Source: Xanthomonas pisi DSM 18956
GTDB lineage: Bacteria > Pseudomonadota > Gammaproteobacteria > Xanthomonadales > Xanthomonadaceae
Assembly (NCBI RefSeq): GCF_001010415.1
Contig: NZ_JPLE01000010.1
Location: forward strand, 38,742 to 102,741
DNA: 64,000 nt
Reading direction: 5' to 3'
Shown in pieces: positions 21,297 through 30,665 of this stretch. Position numbers and translations under genes: made by a program. The stretch's first letter is position 1, and each line of letters opens with the position of its first letter. The notes under the pieces are model-generated. The model saw only the letters and a program-made list of their open reading frames with translations. It was not told where the DNA came from and searched no databases.

Positions 21297-22637
21297 ATGT
21301 CTACCGCTTCCACTCTCAGCCGCGCCACCCTGCTGGCCGTTGGTATCGCTGGCGTTCTGGCCGTTGGCCAGGCACACGGCGCCGCATTCCAGCTGAAGGA
21401 AAACAGCGCCAAGGGCCTCGGCCGCGCATTCGCAGGTTCGGGCAGCGCCCCGGACGACGCCTCGATCATCGCCAACAACCCGGCCGGCATGCGCCAGCTG
21501 GACGGCCGCCTGTTCCAGGCCGACGTCAGCGCCATCAGCTTCTCGGCCAAGTTCGATCCCGAAACCGCCAACTATGCCAACGGCGCCCCGGTCTCCGGCG
21601 GCAACGGCGGCGACGCCGGCATGATCGCGCCGGTTCCGGCCATGTATTTCCATGTGCCGTTCGGCGAGAACAACAACATGCACCTGGGCACCTCGCTCAC
21701 CGTGCCGTTCGGCTTCAAGACCGAATACGACCGTGACTGGGCCGGCCGCTACCACGGCACCAAGACCGAGCTGCAGGCGATCGACTTCAACGTCGCCTTC
21801 TCCTACGACGTGAACCCGTACGTGTCCTTCGGCGCCTCGGTGTTCGCCGAGCGTCTGGACATCGACCTGGCCAACGCCGTTGACTTCGGCAGCATCCTGG
21901 CCGCACGCCGCGTGCCGGGCTTTGCTCCGGGCAGCGCCGACGGCTATTCGCGCATCAAGGGCGACAGCACCGAAGTGGGCTTCACCCTCGGTGGCTTGTT
22001 CAGCATCGACGAGAACACCCACATCGGCTTCAGCTACCGCTCGGAAGTGGAGCACAAGATCACCGACGGCACCGCCGATTTCACCACTCCGCCTAACGCC
22101 GCTGCCGTGCTGGGCGTCGCCGCACCGGGGACCTTCGTCGACACCAAGGGCCGCGCCACCGTCAAGCTGCCTGCCAGCGCCACCGCCAGCTTCACCCACA
22201 ACGTGAACGAGCAGTGGTCGATCATGGCCGACGTCACCCGCACCGCCTGGAGCAAGTTCGACCAGGTGACCGTGGACTTCGCGTCCAATCAGCCCGACAG
22301 CGTGCTGGACTTCTCCTACCGCGACACCACCTTCGCCTCGATCGGTGCCGACTACCGCATGAGCGACACGCTGACCCTGCGCGGCGGCCTGGCATACGAC
22401 CAGACCCCGACCACCGCCGAGCACCGCGACGTGCGCGTGCCCGATGCCAGCCGCAAGTGGGTCTCGCTGGGTCTGAGCTGGCGTCCGTCGCAGCAGGCCG
22501 AATACAACTTCGGTTACACCCACCTGTTCACCAGCGACCCGACCAGCGATACCCGCAGCGCCACCGGCGACCGCCTGGCAGGTAGCTACAACGTCAAGGG
22601 CGACGTGCTGGCTGCTTCGATCAACTACAAGTTCTGA
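21297..22637 (+). CDS. FadL/TodX-family outer-membrane transporter
   Basis: A 446-residue outer-membrane beta-barrel that takes up long-chain fatty acids or other hydrophobic compounds. A signal peptide ends near QAHG, and the mature start AAFQLKENSAKGLGRAFAG is the conserved FadL N-terminal hatch, followed by DDASIIANNPAGM (the NPA motif). The protein ends in Phe (NYKF), as expected for assembly into the outer membrane. GGAGAG at about 21282-21287 supports the start at 21297. A strong terminator follows. Confidence 0.94.
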   Translation: MSTASTLSRATLLAVGIAGVLAVGQAHGAAFQLKENSAKGLGRAFAGSGSAPDDASIIANNPAGMRQLDGRLFQADVSAISFSAKFDPETANYANGAPVSGGNGGDAGMIAPVPAMYFHVPFGENNNMHLGTSLTVPFGFKTEYDRDWAGRYHGTKTELQAIDFNVAFSYDVNPYVSFGASVFAERLDIDLANAVDFGSILAARRVPGFAPGSADGYSRIKGDSTEVGFTLGGLFSIDENTHIGFSYRSEVEHKITDGTADFTTPPNAAAVLGVAAPGTFVDTKGRATVKLPASATASFTHNVNEQWSIMADVTRTAWSKFDQVTVDFASNQPDSVLDFSYRDTTFASIGADYRMSDTLTLRGGLAYDQTPTTAEHRDVRVPDASRKWVSLGLSWRPSQQAEYNFGYTHLFTSDPTSDTRSATGDRLAGSYNVKGDVLAASINYKF

Positions 22638-22667
22638 TCGTCGCAATCGGCGTTGTGCGATGAAACA

Positions 22668-22688
22668 CCCCGCTTCGGCGGGGTTTTT
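22668..22688 (+). terminator. Rho-independent terminator after the FadL-type gene
   Basis: Stem CCCCGC / GCGGGG with a stable TTCG tetraloop and five T, 30 bp after the stop codon. Confidence 0.92.
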
Positions 22689-22917
22689 CTTTGGGGACTG
22701 GTGCCAGACCAGTGGCGCCACGCTCCAATCACGCCATCCATCACCGCCATGCCGATGCGATCGAGCAAGCACTGCGTAACGGCGAGCGCGTTCGGGACCC
22801 ATGCCGTGCGGTTGAACCCGCGCATCGAGCACGGGCATCGATTGCCTGCGCGGTGCGTTCCTGCGCCATGCACAGCTGGCTGTGCAGGCCACGCTGCAGA
22901 TTGCTATGGTCGTGCGC

Positions 22918-23619
22918 ATGAGCCAGCCCGACTTTATCCAGATCACCGACAACGCCGTCTCGGCCGCCGATTGCGCGGCAATCGTGCAGCGCATGCGCGC
23001 CAGTCAGCAGCTGCATCCGGGCCGCATCGGTGGTGGCGTGTTTCCCGAACTCAAACACAGCCGCGATCTGCGCATCAGCGGTGTGGCCGAGTGGGCCGAG
23101 GTGGAAAGCCGCCTGCAACAAGCGGTGTTCGAAGGCGTGCTGACCTATCTGCGGCAGTATCCGCAGGCGCTGATCTCGCCGTTGATGCTGCAGGTCACCA
23201 CCGCCGACGGCACACCGCACCGGCTGGTGGCCGAGGACATCGCGCAGATGAGCGACCAGGCGCTAGGCGATCTGGCCCGCACCTGCCTGCGTCCGGGCGC
23301 GATCAACCTGCAGTGGTACACCGCCGACCAGGGCGGCTACCCATACTGGCATTGCGAGCTGTATCCACGCGATGCCAGCGCCGACACGCTGCATCGGCAC
23401 CTGCTATGGACGCTGTATCTCAACGACGCGTTCGAGCAGGGCGAAACCGAGTTCCTGTTCCAGCAACGCAAGGCCCGCCCGCGCACCGGTCGCCTGCTGA
23501 TCGCCCCGACCGCCTTCACCCACACCCACCGTGGCAACCGCCCGGCCGGCGGCGACAAGTTCATTGCCACCAGCTGGATCCTGTTCCAATCGGCGCAGGC
23601 GTTGTACGGCGGGGAATAG
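22918..23619 (+). CDS. 2-oxoglutarate/Fe(II)-dependent oxygenase-like protein
   Basis: A 233-residue protein of the prolyl-hydroxylase-like 2OG oxygenase type. Iron ligands are probably the His and acidic residue in YWHCELYPR and the His in FTHTHRGNRP; the Arg in HRGNRP would bind 2-oxoglutarate. The HLLWTLYLND and EFLFQQRKARPRTGRLLIAP strands form the core of the fold. The start at 22918 (MSQPDFIQITDNAV) is favoured over upstream in-frame codons. It stands alone; substrate unknown. Confidence 0.8.
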   Translation: MSQPDFIQITDNAVSAADCAAIVQRMRASQQLHPGRIGGGVFPELKHSRDLRISGVAEWAEVESRLQQAVFEGVLTYLRQYPQALISPLMLQVTTADGTPHRLVAEDIAQMSDQALGDLARTCLRPGAINLQWYTADQGGYPYWHCELYPRDASADTLHRHLLWTLYLNDAFEQGETEFLFQQRKARPRTGRLLIAPTAFTHTHRGNRPAGGDKFIATSWILFQSAQALYGGE

Positions 23620-23875
23620 GGATTCGGGATTCGCAACGGCGGCGCTGCGTTGCCGTTTCCCCGGCGGCTTTCAGGTTTACAGCTGATTGCCGCTGCCGGA
23701 ACAGCCGCCTTGGGTTGATCCGCACGTCTGCGCGAGTCACGACAGCACGTTGATCGGGATCAACCAGATCGCCCCGGGCATCGCAGATGTTTCATATCAG
23801 CCAAGCGAAACTGATCGGCCGAAGCGCCACTGCCGTTACCAATCCCCAATCCCGACTCCCAATCCCGGCAACTAA
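23617..23875. repeat. Intergenic GGGATTCGGG-type repeats
   Basis: A forward copy (GGGATTCGGGATTCGC) begins at 23619 right after the oxygenase stop, and an inverted copy (AATCCCCAATCCCGACTCCC) ends near 23875. They match the repeats between gltB and gltD and bracket about 200 bp without a gene. Confidence 0.65.
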
Positions 23876-24737
23876 AACAACTGCCCTTGCGGCGAGTCGG
23901 GCGCCGGTTTGGCTGGGGCGGCAGGGGGGCGGAAGGCGCTGCAGTCCAGTGCCGGCATCGTGCGGGTTTTGAATCCTGCGCGGCGATGCGCAAGCGCGAA
24001 GCGGCGCGCCAGCAGGTCGGCATAGACGCCTTGCCCACGCAGGCGGGTGCCAAAGGTGCTGTCGTAGTCCTTGCCGCCGCGCAGTTGCTGGATGGTGCTC
24101 ATCACATGCGCGGCGCGCTGCGGGTGATGGGTCTGCAGCCAGTCGCGGAACAAGGGCGCCACTTCGTGCGGCAGTCGCAACAGCACGTAGCCGGCGCTGC
24201 TCGCGCCCGCGTCGGCGGCAGCCTGCAGAATCGCTTCCAGTTCATGGTCGTTGATCCACGGGATCACCGGCGCGGCCATCACGCCCACCGGCACGCCGGC
24301 GTCGTGCAGGGTGCGCATCGCACGCAGACGCGCATGCGGTGCGGTGGCACGCGGCTCCAGCTTGGCCGACAGCTGCGCGTCCAGCGTGGTCACCGAGAAA
24401 TACACATTGACCAGGTTCTCGCGCGCCAGCGGTGCGAGCAGATCCAGATCGCGCGTCACCAGCGCATTCTTGGTGATCAGCGTGAACGGGTGCCGGGTTT
24501 CCCACAGCACCTCGATCAACTGCCGCGTCAATGCGCGCTTGCGCTCGATCGGCTGGTACGCATCGGTGTTGATGCCCAGCGCGATCGGGCTGGGCACATA
24601 GCTCGGCCGCGCCAATTCGCGCCGCAGCAATTGCGGTGCATTGGTCTTGGCGAACAGCTTGGTCTCGAAATCCAGACCGGGCGACAGATTGAGATACGCA
24701 TGCGAGGGTCGCGCAAAGCAGTAACTGCAGCAGCATT
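23872..24737 (-). pseudogene. PA0069-family radical SAM protein, 3' part split by the island
   Basis: Read on the minus strand, the frame begins at the island junction inside the third cysteine of the CxxxCxxC motif (CSYCFARPSHAYLNLSPG) and runs to the normal C-terminus (SPQGQLF). The matching 5' part is at 57236-57470, 32 kb away, and stops after NPYRGCEHG. Joining the two gives GCEHGCSYCFARP, the family's radical SAM motif. The island therefore separates the start codon and first two cysteines from the rest. Some downstream product could come from an internal ATG near 24630, but without the cluster it would be inactive. Confidence 0.92.
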
Positions 24738-24763
24738 GTATGGAACCTCCAAATTTCGTTCAC
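24738..24763 (+). repeat. Left inverted end of the island
   Basis: GTATGG at 24738-24743 and GTTCAC at 24758-24763. The same two hexamers at the same 20-bp offset occur in inverted orientation at the right end, which suggests recombinase-binding arms. Confidence 0.65.
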
Positions 24764-25016
24764 TTGCTCGAGCGAGCACGGAACGGGGATCTGGAGCTCG
24801 AATCGGTCAAAGTGCGCAAGATTGGCCGAGCTTGCGGTTAGCCTAGAGGCTCCATGGGGGACCCGTAAGGTAGGTTGGGGGGGATTTGAAATTGCCCTGA
24901 AGCAGCGGCCGGATGAATCAGCTGCACGTGCGAAAACAGGTTTCTGAAGAGGTAGCCGAATTTTCTCTAGGCGCCGGCCAGGCTTACGACATGATTGCCT
25001 AGCCACCGCTCGGCAC

Positions 25017-25748
25017 ATGAACACTGGGATAGCCACACGAAACCTTGGCAGAATGGAAACTCACACCAGCCGCCCTGACCTTGCAATGCAAGATTTGCGA
25101 AGACCGAAGCTCGCTCACCCGACTCGCGAGTTCATGGCTTCCCTGCCGCCTTTCGCCGGGCTGGATACAGGGAGAGTCCATTGGGTTGGAAGTGAGCAGG
25201 CTGCTGCAGCCGCGCTCCAAGTCCTCAAGCTTGAACGAACGCTCGGGTTCGACACGGAGACTAAGCCGACCTTTGTGGCCGGTGAGGTTAGGACGGGACC
25301 TCACCTGATCCAACTGGCCACATCCGATAGTGCCTACTGCATTCCTGCGGAGGGCGTGTGGACGAGGGAGCTTTTAGCGCCTCTCCTTGAATCCGAAGGC
25401 ATTCTCAAAATTGGATTTGGTCTAGCAAATGATCGGAGTCCGCTTTACGGTAAGTATAAGATAAAGCTAAGAGGGTCCTTGGATCTTGCTCCCGTCGTGC
25501 GCAACCTTGGCTACCGACAGCGCGTGGGCCTTCAGGCCGCCGTGGCTATCGTCTTGGGACAACGCCTTAAGAAATCCAAGTCCGTTCAACTGTCCAATTG
25601 GAGTGCGCGGCCCCTACGTCCATCCCAACTTGTCTACGCTGCCAATGACGCTTTTGCATCCCAGCGCGTGTTTCTTGAACTGCAGCGGTGTTATCCGAGC
25701 CTACTCGTAGGCACTATTGCGCAGACCTCCCCAACGATTCACCCCTGA
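25017..25748 (+). CDS. RNase D-like 3'-5' exonuclease (DEDDy)
   Basis: A 243-residue protein (or about 231 from an ATG at 25053) with a DEDD exonuclease fold. ExoI is LGFDTETKP (Asp and Glu), ExoII is IGFGLANDRSPL (Asp), and ExoIII is YAANDAFASQRVF, where the DEDDy Tyr and Asp are expected. No HRDC domain follows, so it is the short, single-domain type. It is the first gene inside the left end of the island and faces inward. It could act on RNA or DNA; a defence or element-maintenance role is inference from position only. Confidence 0.75.
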   Translation: MNTGIATRNLGRMETHTSRPDLAMQDLRRPKLAHPTREFMASLPPFAGLDTGRVHWVGSEQAAAAALQVLKLERTLGFDTETKPTFVAGEVRTGPHLIQLATSDSAYCIPAEGVWTRELLAPLLESEGILKIGFGLANDRSPLYGKYKIKLRGSLDLAPVVRNLGYRQRVGLQAAVAIVLGQRLKKSKSVQLSNWSARPLRPSQLVYAANDAFASQRVFLELQRCYPSLLVGTIAQTSPTIHP

Positions 25749-25788
25749 CCCATCAATTGTCCGCTTGCTCTCGCTTGAGTGAAAGAGC

Positions 25789-26628
25789 CTACCGGTAGTC
25801 CTTAAGCTCTCCATTCGTCAAGTAGTCAAGAAGCTCATCGTTGGAAAGTACAGAAGAGTAAAGGACGTGATCCCAGACGTTCCTTTCGCCATTTGCAAAC
25901 CTAGCTTGGAAAGTCTGCAGATAATCCTGAACTCCTAGGTCCTTTCGCCTTAGAAAATCTACTTGTCTGAGAAGCCGCAAGTACTCGTTCTTGAAGAACG
26001 AGGCAAATCGCTCGGGTAGTCCGAGCTCCCTAATGTGGCTCGCGACAAGACCTTCTTGCGCTGGCAGCAGACCTTCCCGTGGCCCGATCTTAAATGTTGG
26101 CGCATCGAACGGCGGACTGATCGTCAGATTGAGAACCTGCTCCGCTACGAAGACGTCGTAATAGGGATGAATGAAGAACCGGGGCGACGCCGCATTGCCA
26201 GTCTTCTCATCCTTCCAGTCCTGACACGCATCGCACATGGGAAACAGATTCAAAGGAGTAACGCAGAAGTGCGGATACTTTCCCTTCGGCAAGTAGTGGT
26301 CAAGTGTATTGGGAGATCCGGGCTCGCCACACGCTGGGCAGTAATTCAATCCGTGATCATCTCGCATTCTCTTAAGCACCGGATACTGCGAGGAGTCTTT
26401 CTTAGCGGTGCCGTACAGATTGAGAAATCTCCCCTTGTTCGGCTGTATCTGTGGCCAAGTAGGCACATGCTCAGGTGAACCCTTGCCATCTATGTAGGCT
26501 ACTAGCCGAGCTCTCCATTCTTCTGCCAATCCGTTGAAGTAGGCAGCATTTGACCCTGCAGCACGCTCTGCAATGACCTCATTGAGAATAACCAAACTAT
26601 CCTTGTCCGGTAATGGAAGTAGGATCAT
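25789..26628 (-). CDS. HNH endonuclease, PtuB-like (Septu-type pair)
   Basis: A 279-residue protein with a zinc-supported HNH domain: CPAC at residues 97-100, the DH of TLDHYLPKGKYP at 109-120, NLFPMC with Asn127, and a second CxxC (CDAC) at 132-135. That is the arrangement of PtuB, the nuclease of Septu phage-defence systems. Its start overlaps the stop of the upstream ATPase gene by four bases (ATGA, 26625-26628), so the two are made together. The C-terminal 130 residues show no recognised domain. Probably a DNA- or RNA-cutting effector. Confidence 0.75.
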   Translation of the reverse strand: MILLPLPDKDSLVILNEVIAERAAGSNAAYFNGLAEEWRARLVAYIDGKGSPEHVPTWPQIQPNKGRFLNLYGTAKKDSSQYPVLKRMRDDHGLNYCPACGEPGSPNTLDHYLPKGKYPHFCVTPLNLFPMCDACQDWKDEKTGNAASPRFFIHPYYDVFVAEQVLNLTISPPFDAPTFKIGPREGLLPAQEGLVASHIRELGLPERFASFFKNEYLRLLRQVDFLRRKDLGVQDYLQTFQARFANGERNVWDHVLYSSVLSNDELLDYLTNGELKDYR

Positions 26629-28331
26629 TGATCGGCCGCCTCAATAGCTCTGATCTGGATTAGTAGCTCCTCATTAATTTGGTCTCCCAGTGATGCGATC
26701 AGATCATCCGCATTCTCATCCTTAAGTCTTTCCTTTACCCACCGCTCGAACGGCTTCAAGGTGTTACTGTCCCCGAAGACGTAAGATGAGATTCGCTGTA
26801 CGTCGCCTCCGAAGGTCTGGAACGGTGGATTCTTGATAACCAATCCATGCTGCGTCTTCTCAAAGACGTGCACGCACTGCGCTGGAATCTCTCTAACGGT
26901 GACTTCAGAGTGAGTTGCAAGAAGCGCTTTTGAATTGAATGTAGACAGAATGCGCTTGAGCATATCGACGAATTGAATCTCAAGCGTGGGGTGCAAGAAC
27001 AACTCTGGCTCATCGATCAATATCAGGCTGTTCCGCCTAATGGCACCCAGAATGTTGATGACAACATAGACGAACAGCTTTTGCCCAGAACTGAGACGAA
27101 CTAGTTTGTTGTCGCGGATGAAGCTGACGCCCTCTGTCGGAAGCATGCGGCTGCGGAGCTTGGCTTCGTCCAGCTCTTCAATTCTCGTACTATCGATTGG
27201 AATTAGCTGTAACTCGCGGCTTCCATTCCCTATGACGACCGAGTGAACCGCTACGTTCTCCGGCTCGTGGTAGAACGACTTTGGCCTACGATTTGACTCG
27301 ACACTGACCGCAGCGAAATCAAACTCAAAAGCGGTACGCAGCACCGTCTCCATTGTCTTCAGCTTCTGTGCCCAGTCACTTATCGTGCTGTACCTCTTGT
27401 CATCTGAGAGGCACTCCAACAATGCCATCGCGGCATCCCTCTTTGGTACTGCGCGCGAAAGCCTGACCCTCCCCAGGCTCTTTGAGTCATCAGACGCGGT
27501 ACGACCCCTAAAGCCGTAGTAGCGATATGCGTCTTTGTCTTGTAGCTGCAGCCCTTGCACATCAACAGGAAACTCTTCGAACGGACTGTAGGACACGACA
27601 ACGACTTGGCTTAAGTTCGGCTTCTCAGTGAAGCCAAGCTCCTCCGACTTCGAGGGCTTCAACCAATCCTCAACGATTTGGTGAAGAACCTGGGACTTTC
27701 CGACGCCGTTCGGCCCGATCAGCGCGTTGACCTCGTGCGGAAGTGGATTCTTCGCCTGGTACTTGAGGTTAAGAACCGAGTACTCGTCGAAGACGTCTTG
27801 AAATTTGAATCCCAAGTCAAGAACTGCTGTTGCCCTCCGCTCGAGCACTTTCCAAACGTCCGAGAAGGACTTCTGACTACCGCGCTCTCTAAGCAGGGAT
27901 TCCTTGAATCCTTTTGACTTCGTTAGATTGACCGCTTTTTCGTCTTCCTTGACTCGCGTCAGGTAGCTCGCGTCGCGCAGCTCTCTAGCGACGCTAACGG
28001 TCTTCGACTCCGACAGGACGCCCATGAGTTGTTCGTAGAACGTTATCTCGGCAGGAACCGATACATAGTCAGTACTCGGTATTGGAAACTCTCCTGACCA
28101 ACCCTGTTTGAGTAGTTCGTCAAGGTGCGCGCTTGTCCTCGCTGTCCCATTCACAAGCACACGAACAAGGCCGAGGTCTAGCCTTCGTCCTTTAACGCGA
28201 CACTCGGTGTAGAAGCTGGTTTTGAAACCGAAGTCGTCCCAGTTGTCGGCAAGCAACTCCAAGACATCGTCCGAACCATCCGGTTCTTGGTTGACACGGC
28301 GTACCTGCTTACCTGTGTATATCACTTTCAC
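26625..28331 (-). CDS. AAA/ABC-type ATPase, PtuA-like (Septu-type pair)
   Basis: A 568-residue ATPase of the SMC/OLD-like class. Walker A is GPNGVGKS (206-213), the ABC signature is LSSGQK (413-418), Walker B is ILIDEPELFLHP (437-448) and the switch His is in ATHSE (472-476). Partnered by a coupled HNH gene, it fits the PtuA-PtuB (Septu) plan, in which the ATPase is thought to regulate the nuclease. Unusual is the roughly 200-residue N-terminal region before Walker A, longer than in ordinary PtuA, so this may be a distinct ATPase-HNH subtype. It is the promoter-proximal gene of the pair. Confidence 0.75.
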   Translation of the reverse strand: MKVIYTGKQVRRVNQEPDGSDDVLELLADNWDDFGFKTSFYTECRVKGRRLDLGLVRVLVNGTARTSAHLDELLKQGWSGEFPIPSTDYVSVPAEITFYEQLMGVLSESKTVSVARELRDASYLTRVKEDEKAVNLTKSKGFKESLLRERGSQKSFSDVWKVLERRATAVLDLGFKFQDVFDEYSVLNLKYQAKNPLPHEVNALIGPNGVGKSQVLHQIVEDWLKPSKSEELGFTEKPNLSQVVVVSYSPFEEFPVDVQGLQLQDKDAYRYYGFRGRTASDDSKSLGRVRLSRAVPKRDAAMALLECLSDDKRYSTISDWAQKLKTMETVLRTAFEFDFAAVSVESNRRPKSFYHEPENVAVHSVVIGNGSRELQLIPIDSTRIEELDEAKLRSRMLPTEGVSFIRDNKLVRLSSGQKLFVYVVINILGAIRRNSLILIDEPELFLHPTLEIQFVDMLKRILSTFNSKALLATHSEVTVREIPAQCVHVFEKTQHGLVIKNPPFQTFGGDVQRISSYVFGDSNTLKPFERWVKERLKDENADDLIASLGDQINEELLIQIRAIEAADQ

Positions 28332-29156
28332 ACATTTCCCCGTTTATGTGCTTATTAATTTGTGCTGTGGTGCGCGATGGCATTACATCTTGGCCCGCGG
28401 GAGCGATTAGACTAATTCTGGCGCACCATCTAGCTTTGTCGATAGGCCTACTCAAGCAGGCTCAACTGCGTACTTTTGGACTACCCACTGCCATCTTCGT
28501 ATACAAGTCGAACGTCGCCACGACTGGTGGCCCCTTGCCGTGTTACAGGCGGAGCGAAGAGATCCTCGTAGTCCGCGGAGTTCTCTTTCTTGGGCTGGGA
28601 CTTCCGGCAACTGCAGGCGCTTGAGCTCGGACGGGCCCAGCCAGCCGTACTTCTTGCGCCACACATAGAACGTCGCCTCTGCGATACCCAGCTTGCGGCA
28701 GATTTCCCCGACTGCCATCTCCAGCTCGGCCTGCTTGAGCACGTACGCAATCTGCGCCTCGGTGAAATGGGGCTTCTTAATCGCCTGATTCCTCGTGATC
28801 CACGGAGCCCATGCGGCGCGAAGTCTCTACTTTACGTTGGCCCGGCCTCCCGGGGGCGGGTCACATCCAAGGCTAGTGGTCGCAGGTACCGCCCGTAAAG
28901 GGGGGGGGATTTCACGTTCCGCTTGATCTGACCATCTCGACCATGGGTGATAGGCGCCAGGAGACAAGTTTCAGGCAGTGCGGCAAGATTAGCGACTAGG
29001 CAGTTGATATCCCGTTTTCGTGAAGGCAAGTCCTATCGTTGCGATTATCATCACTTTCGCGAACTTGTCTTTCGATCCCCGTCTCTTCCCCACGCCCGGC
29101 CCACCTCTATAAACGCGCTTCCGCCGCGCATTGCACCAGGGCAATCCGAGAAAGCT
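28332..29156. other. 825-bp gap with an IS remnant
   Basis: It holds a broken IS3-family orfA (28610-28800). From 28801 to 29156 no gene is supported; there is a run of nine G near 28900. Promoters for the divergent ATPase and DUF2971 genes should lie here, but no clear boxes were found. Confidence 0.5.
28610..28800 (-). pseudogene. IS3-family transposase orfA fragment
   Basis: The minus strand reads KPHFTEAQIAYVLKQAELE and AVGEICRKLGIAEATFYVW..KYGWLGPSELKRL, the N-terminal helix-turn-helix of IS3-family OrfA proteins. No start codon precedes it. After LKRL the frame goes off the family pattern, and orfB is absent. It is a relic marking earlier insertion events in the island. Confidence 0.8.
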
Positions 29157-29969
29157 ATGAACTTGTACCACTACACCGATGCGCAAGCTGTGCAATCAAT
29201 ATTGGTCAACCGGAAGCTTTGGTTGACTGACTTACGTTTTATGAATGACTCGACCGAACTTTCGCATGGCGTCGATGTCTTGAAGAATGCCATGGCGCAA
29301 CAGCCGCACGGGCTGTTCTACAACTGGGATCACGCGGAGAACGCAATTTCGTATTTGTCCAATTCATTGAGCGAATATGAAGATGCTTCGTGGACTGAGG
29401 ATCCAGTGTTTGCAATGTCTTTCAGCCGAAGGGATGATCTGCTCAGCCAATGGCGCGGATACGGCAACTATTCTGTCGCCTTTGATAGCGAGCGCCTAGA
29501 GGAGTCCGGTCTAAAGCTGAGGAGCTGCATCTACGATAGCAAATCTAAGGCGGACCAAGCTTCGCAGAAGTTGACCAATGTCGGTGCCAGCATTTCACAG
29601 TCTATGGCTGAAACTAACGGCTGTATTAGCGTTCATTCGATCGACAAGCAGATCGAACTGATCGAATTGGCAGCTACCTTCAAAGATGCGGGTTTTGAGG
29701 AGGAAAGCGAAGTCCGCATGATCGCGCGCCCAGATCAGCACGACATTAGGTACAGACCTAGGAATGGGATGCTAATTCCTTATGTTGAGGTCGAGATCCC
29801 CCCAGAGGCGATAGTCGGTGTTCGTGTTGGTCCCATACGAGATCAGCACCTAGCTTCCATATCCATGAAGATGTTCCTCGGCTCAGTTGAGAGCGACTAT
29901 CGCACCGTTGGTGGAGATGTTGAGTGGTCTGTACCAGTGGATATATCGAAACCCCCCTACAGGCAGTAG
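29157..29969 (+). CDS. DUF2971 family protein
   Basis: A 270-residue protein opening with LYHYTDAQAVQSILVNRKLW and DLRFMNDSTELSHG, the DUF2971 hallmark, followed by FAMSFSRRDDLLSQWRGYG and, near the end, a FEEESEVRMIARP segment. The H-Y, then S-x-W-R-G-Y, then E-x-E layout recalls ADP-ribosyltransferase-like folds, but that link is inference. DUF2971 genes are frequent in defence islands and their role is unknown. The start at 29157 was chosen because the 70 residues upstream in frame look non-coding. Confidence 0.75.
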   Translation: MNLYHYTDAQAVQSILVNRKLWLTDLRFMNDSTELSHGVDVLKNAMAQQPHGLFYNWDHAENAISYLSNSLSEYEDASWTEDPVFAMSFSRRDDLLSQWRGYGNYSVAFDSERLEESGLKLRSCIYDSKSKADQASQKLTNVGASISQSMAETNGCISVHSIDKQIELIELAATFKDAGFEEESEVRMIARPDQHDIRYRPRNGMLIPYVEVEIPPEAIVGVRVGPIRDQHLASISMKMFLGSVESDYRTVGGDVEWSVPVDISKPPYRQ

Positions 29970-30069
29970 GATCAGTTCAGTACTCTCAGCTCTCGAAGCA
30001 GAACAAGGTGCTCAATCTTCCTCAGCGTGCTGGTAGACCCGTTCACGCTCGACTCCTACCATTGCCACA

Positions 30070-30574
30070 CCGGGAATGCAGATGGGTGCGCGCTCTGTTG
30101 CATCGCACGATCCTCGGGAAGACGAGCAGCTATCTGTGAATCGTCACAGCGCCGTTGGCCCAAAGCCGCCAGACGCTGCGCTGGTTGAGCAACTACGCTC
30201 ATCCATCGCAAGGCTCGACGAAACCATGGGATGAGCGCAGCGATCGCATGGTTGCGAGCGCGTACAAAATGGCAGTTGAGGCGGGATTCAAGCCTGGCGA
30301 CAAGGTCGATGTCGCACTGAACGTACCGACCGACAAGCTTCCGGGCGGGGTGACGATGTTCGTGATGCGCTCAGGCCCAGGCGCGTCCCCGGATCCGTAT
30401 GCCAACCGCGCGCAGATGCCGACCAGCGAGGCACTGGCGGCGGCTCCAGAACAACAGTATCTGGCTGCTAACCAGGCACGCGATATGCAAGAGCAAACGC
30501 GAATGCAAGAACTCGCACAGACGCGTGACCACACGCAGGATGACCCGAGCAGGACAGGACCGAGAATGTCATAA
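30070..30574 (+). pseudogene. Decayed C-terminal domain resembling XVIPCD of a T4SS effector
   Basis: Two frames join into one domain. The first reads KPPDAALVEQLRSSIARLDE and stops at 30232-30234. The second continues with WDERSDRMVASAYKMAVEAG, then GDKVDVALN, DPYANRAQMPTSEALAAAPE and a Gln-rich end (QQYLAANQARDMQEQTRMQE). This order (an EQLR helix, a serial strand region, RAxMxTxEA, then a Gln-rich tail) is that of the XVIPCD secretion domain of Xanthomonas type IV antibacterial effectors. No toxin domain precedes it and no complete start exists. The match is from memory and moderate. Confidence 0.55.
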
Positions 30575-30665
30575 TCGGGATAGGTACCTGATTAAAGCTA
30601 AACTAGACTGTGGCGATGACAGACTTCATCTGCTGACAGGTGTCTGCGTCACGCTAGGAGCAACA

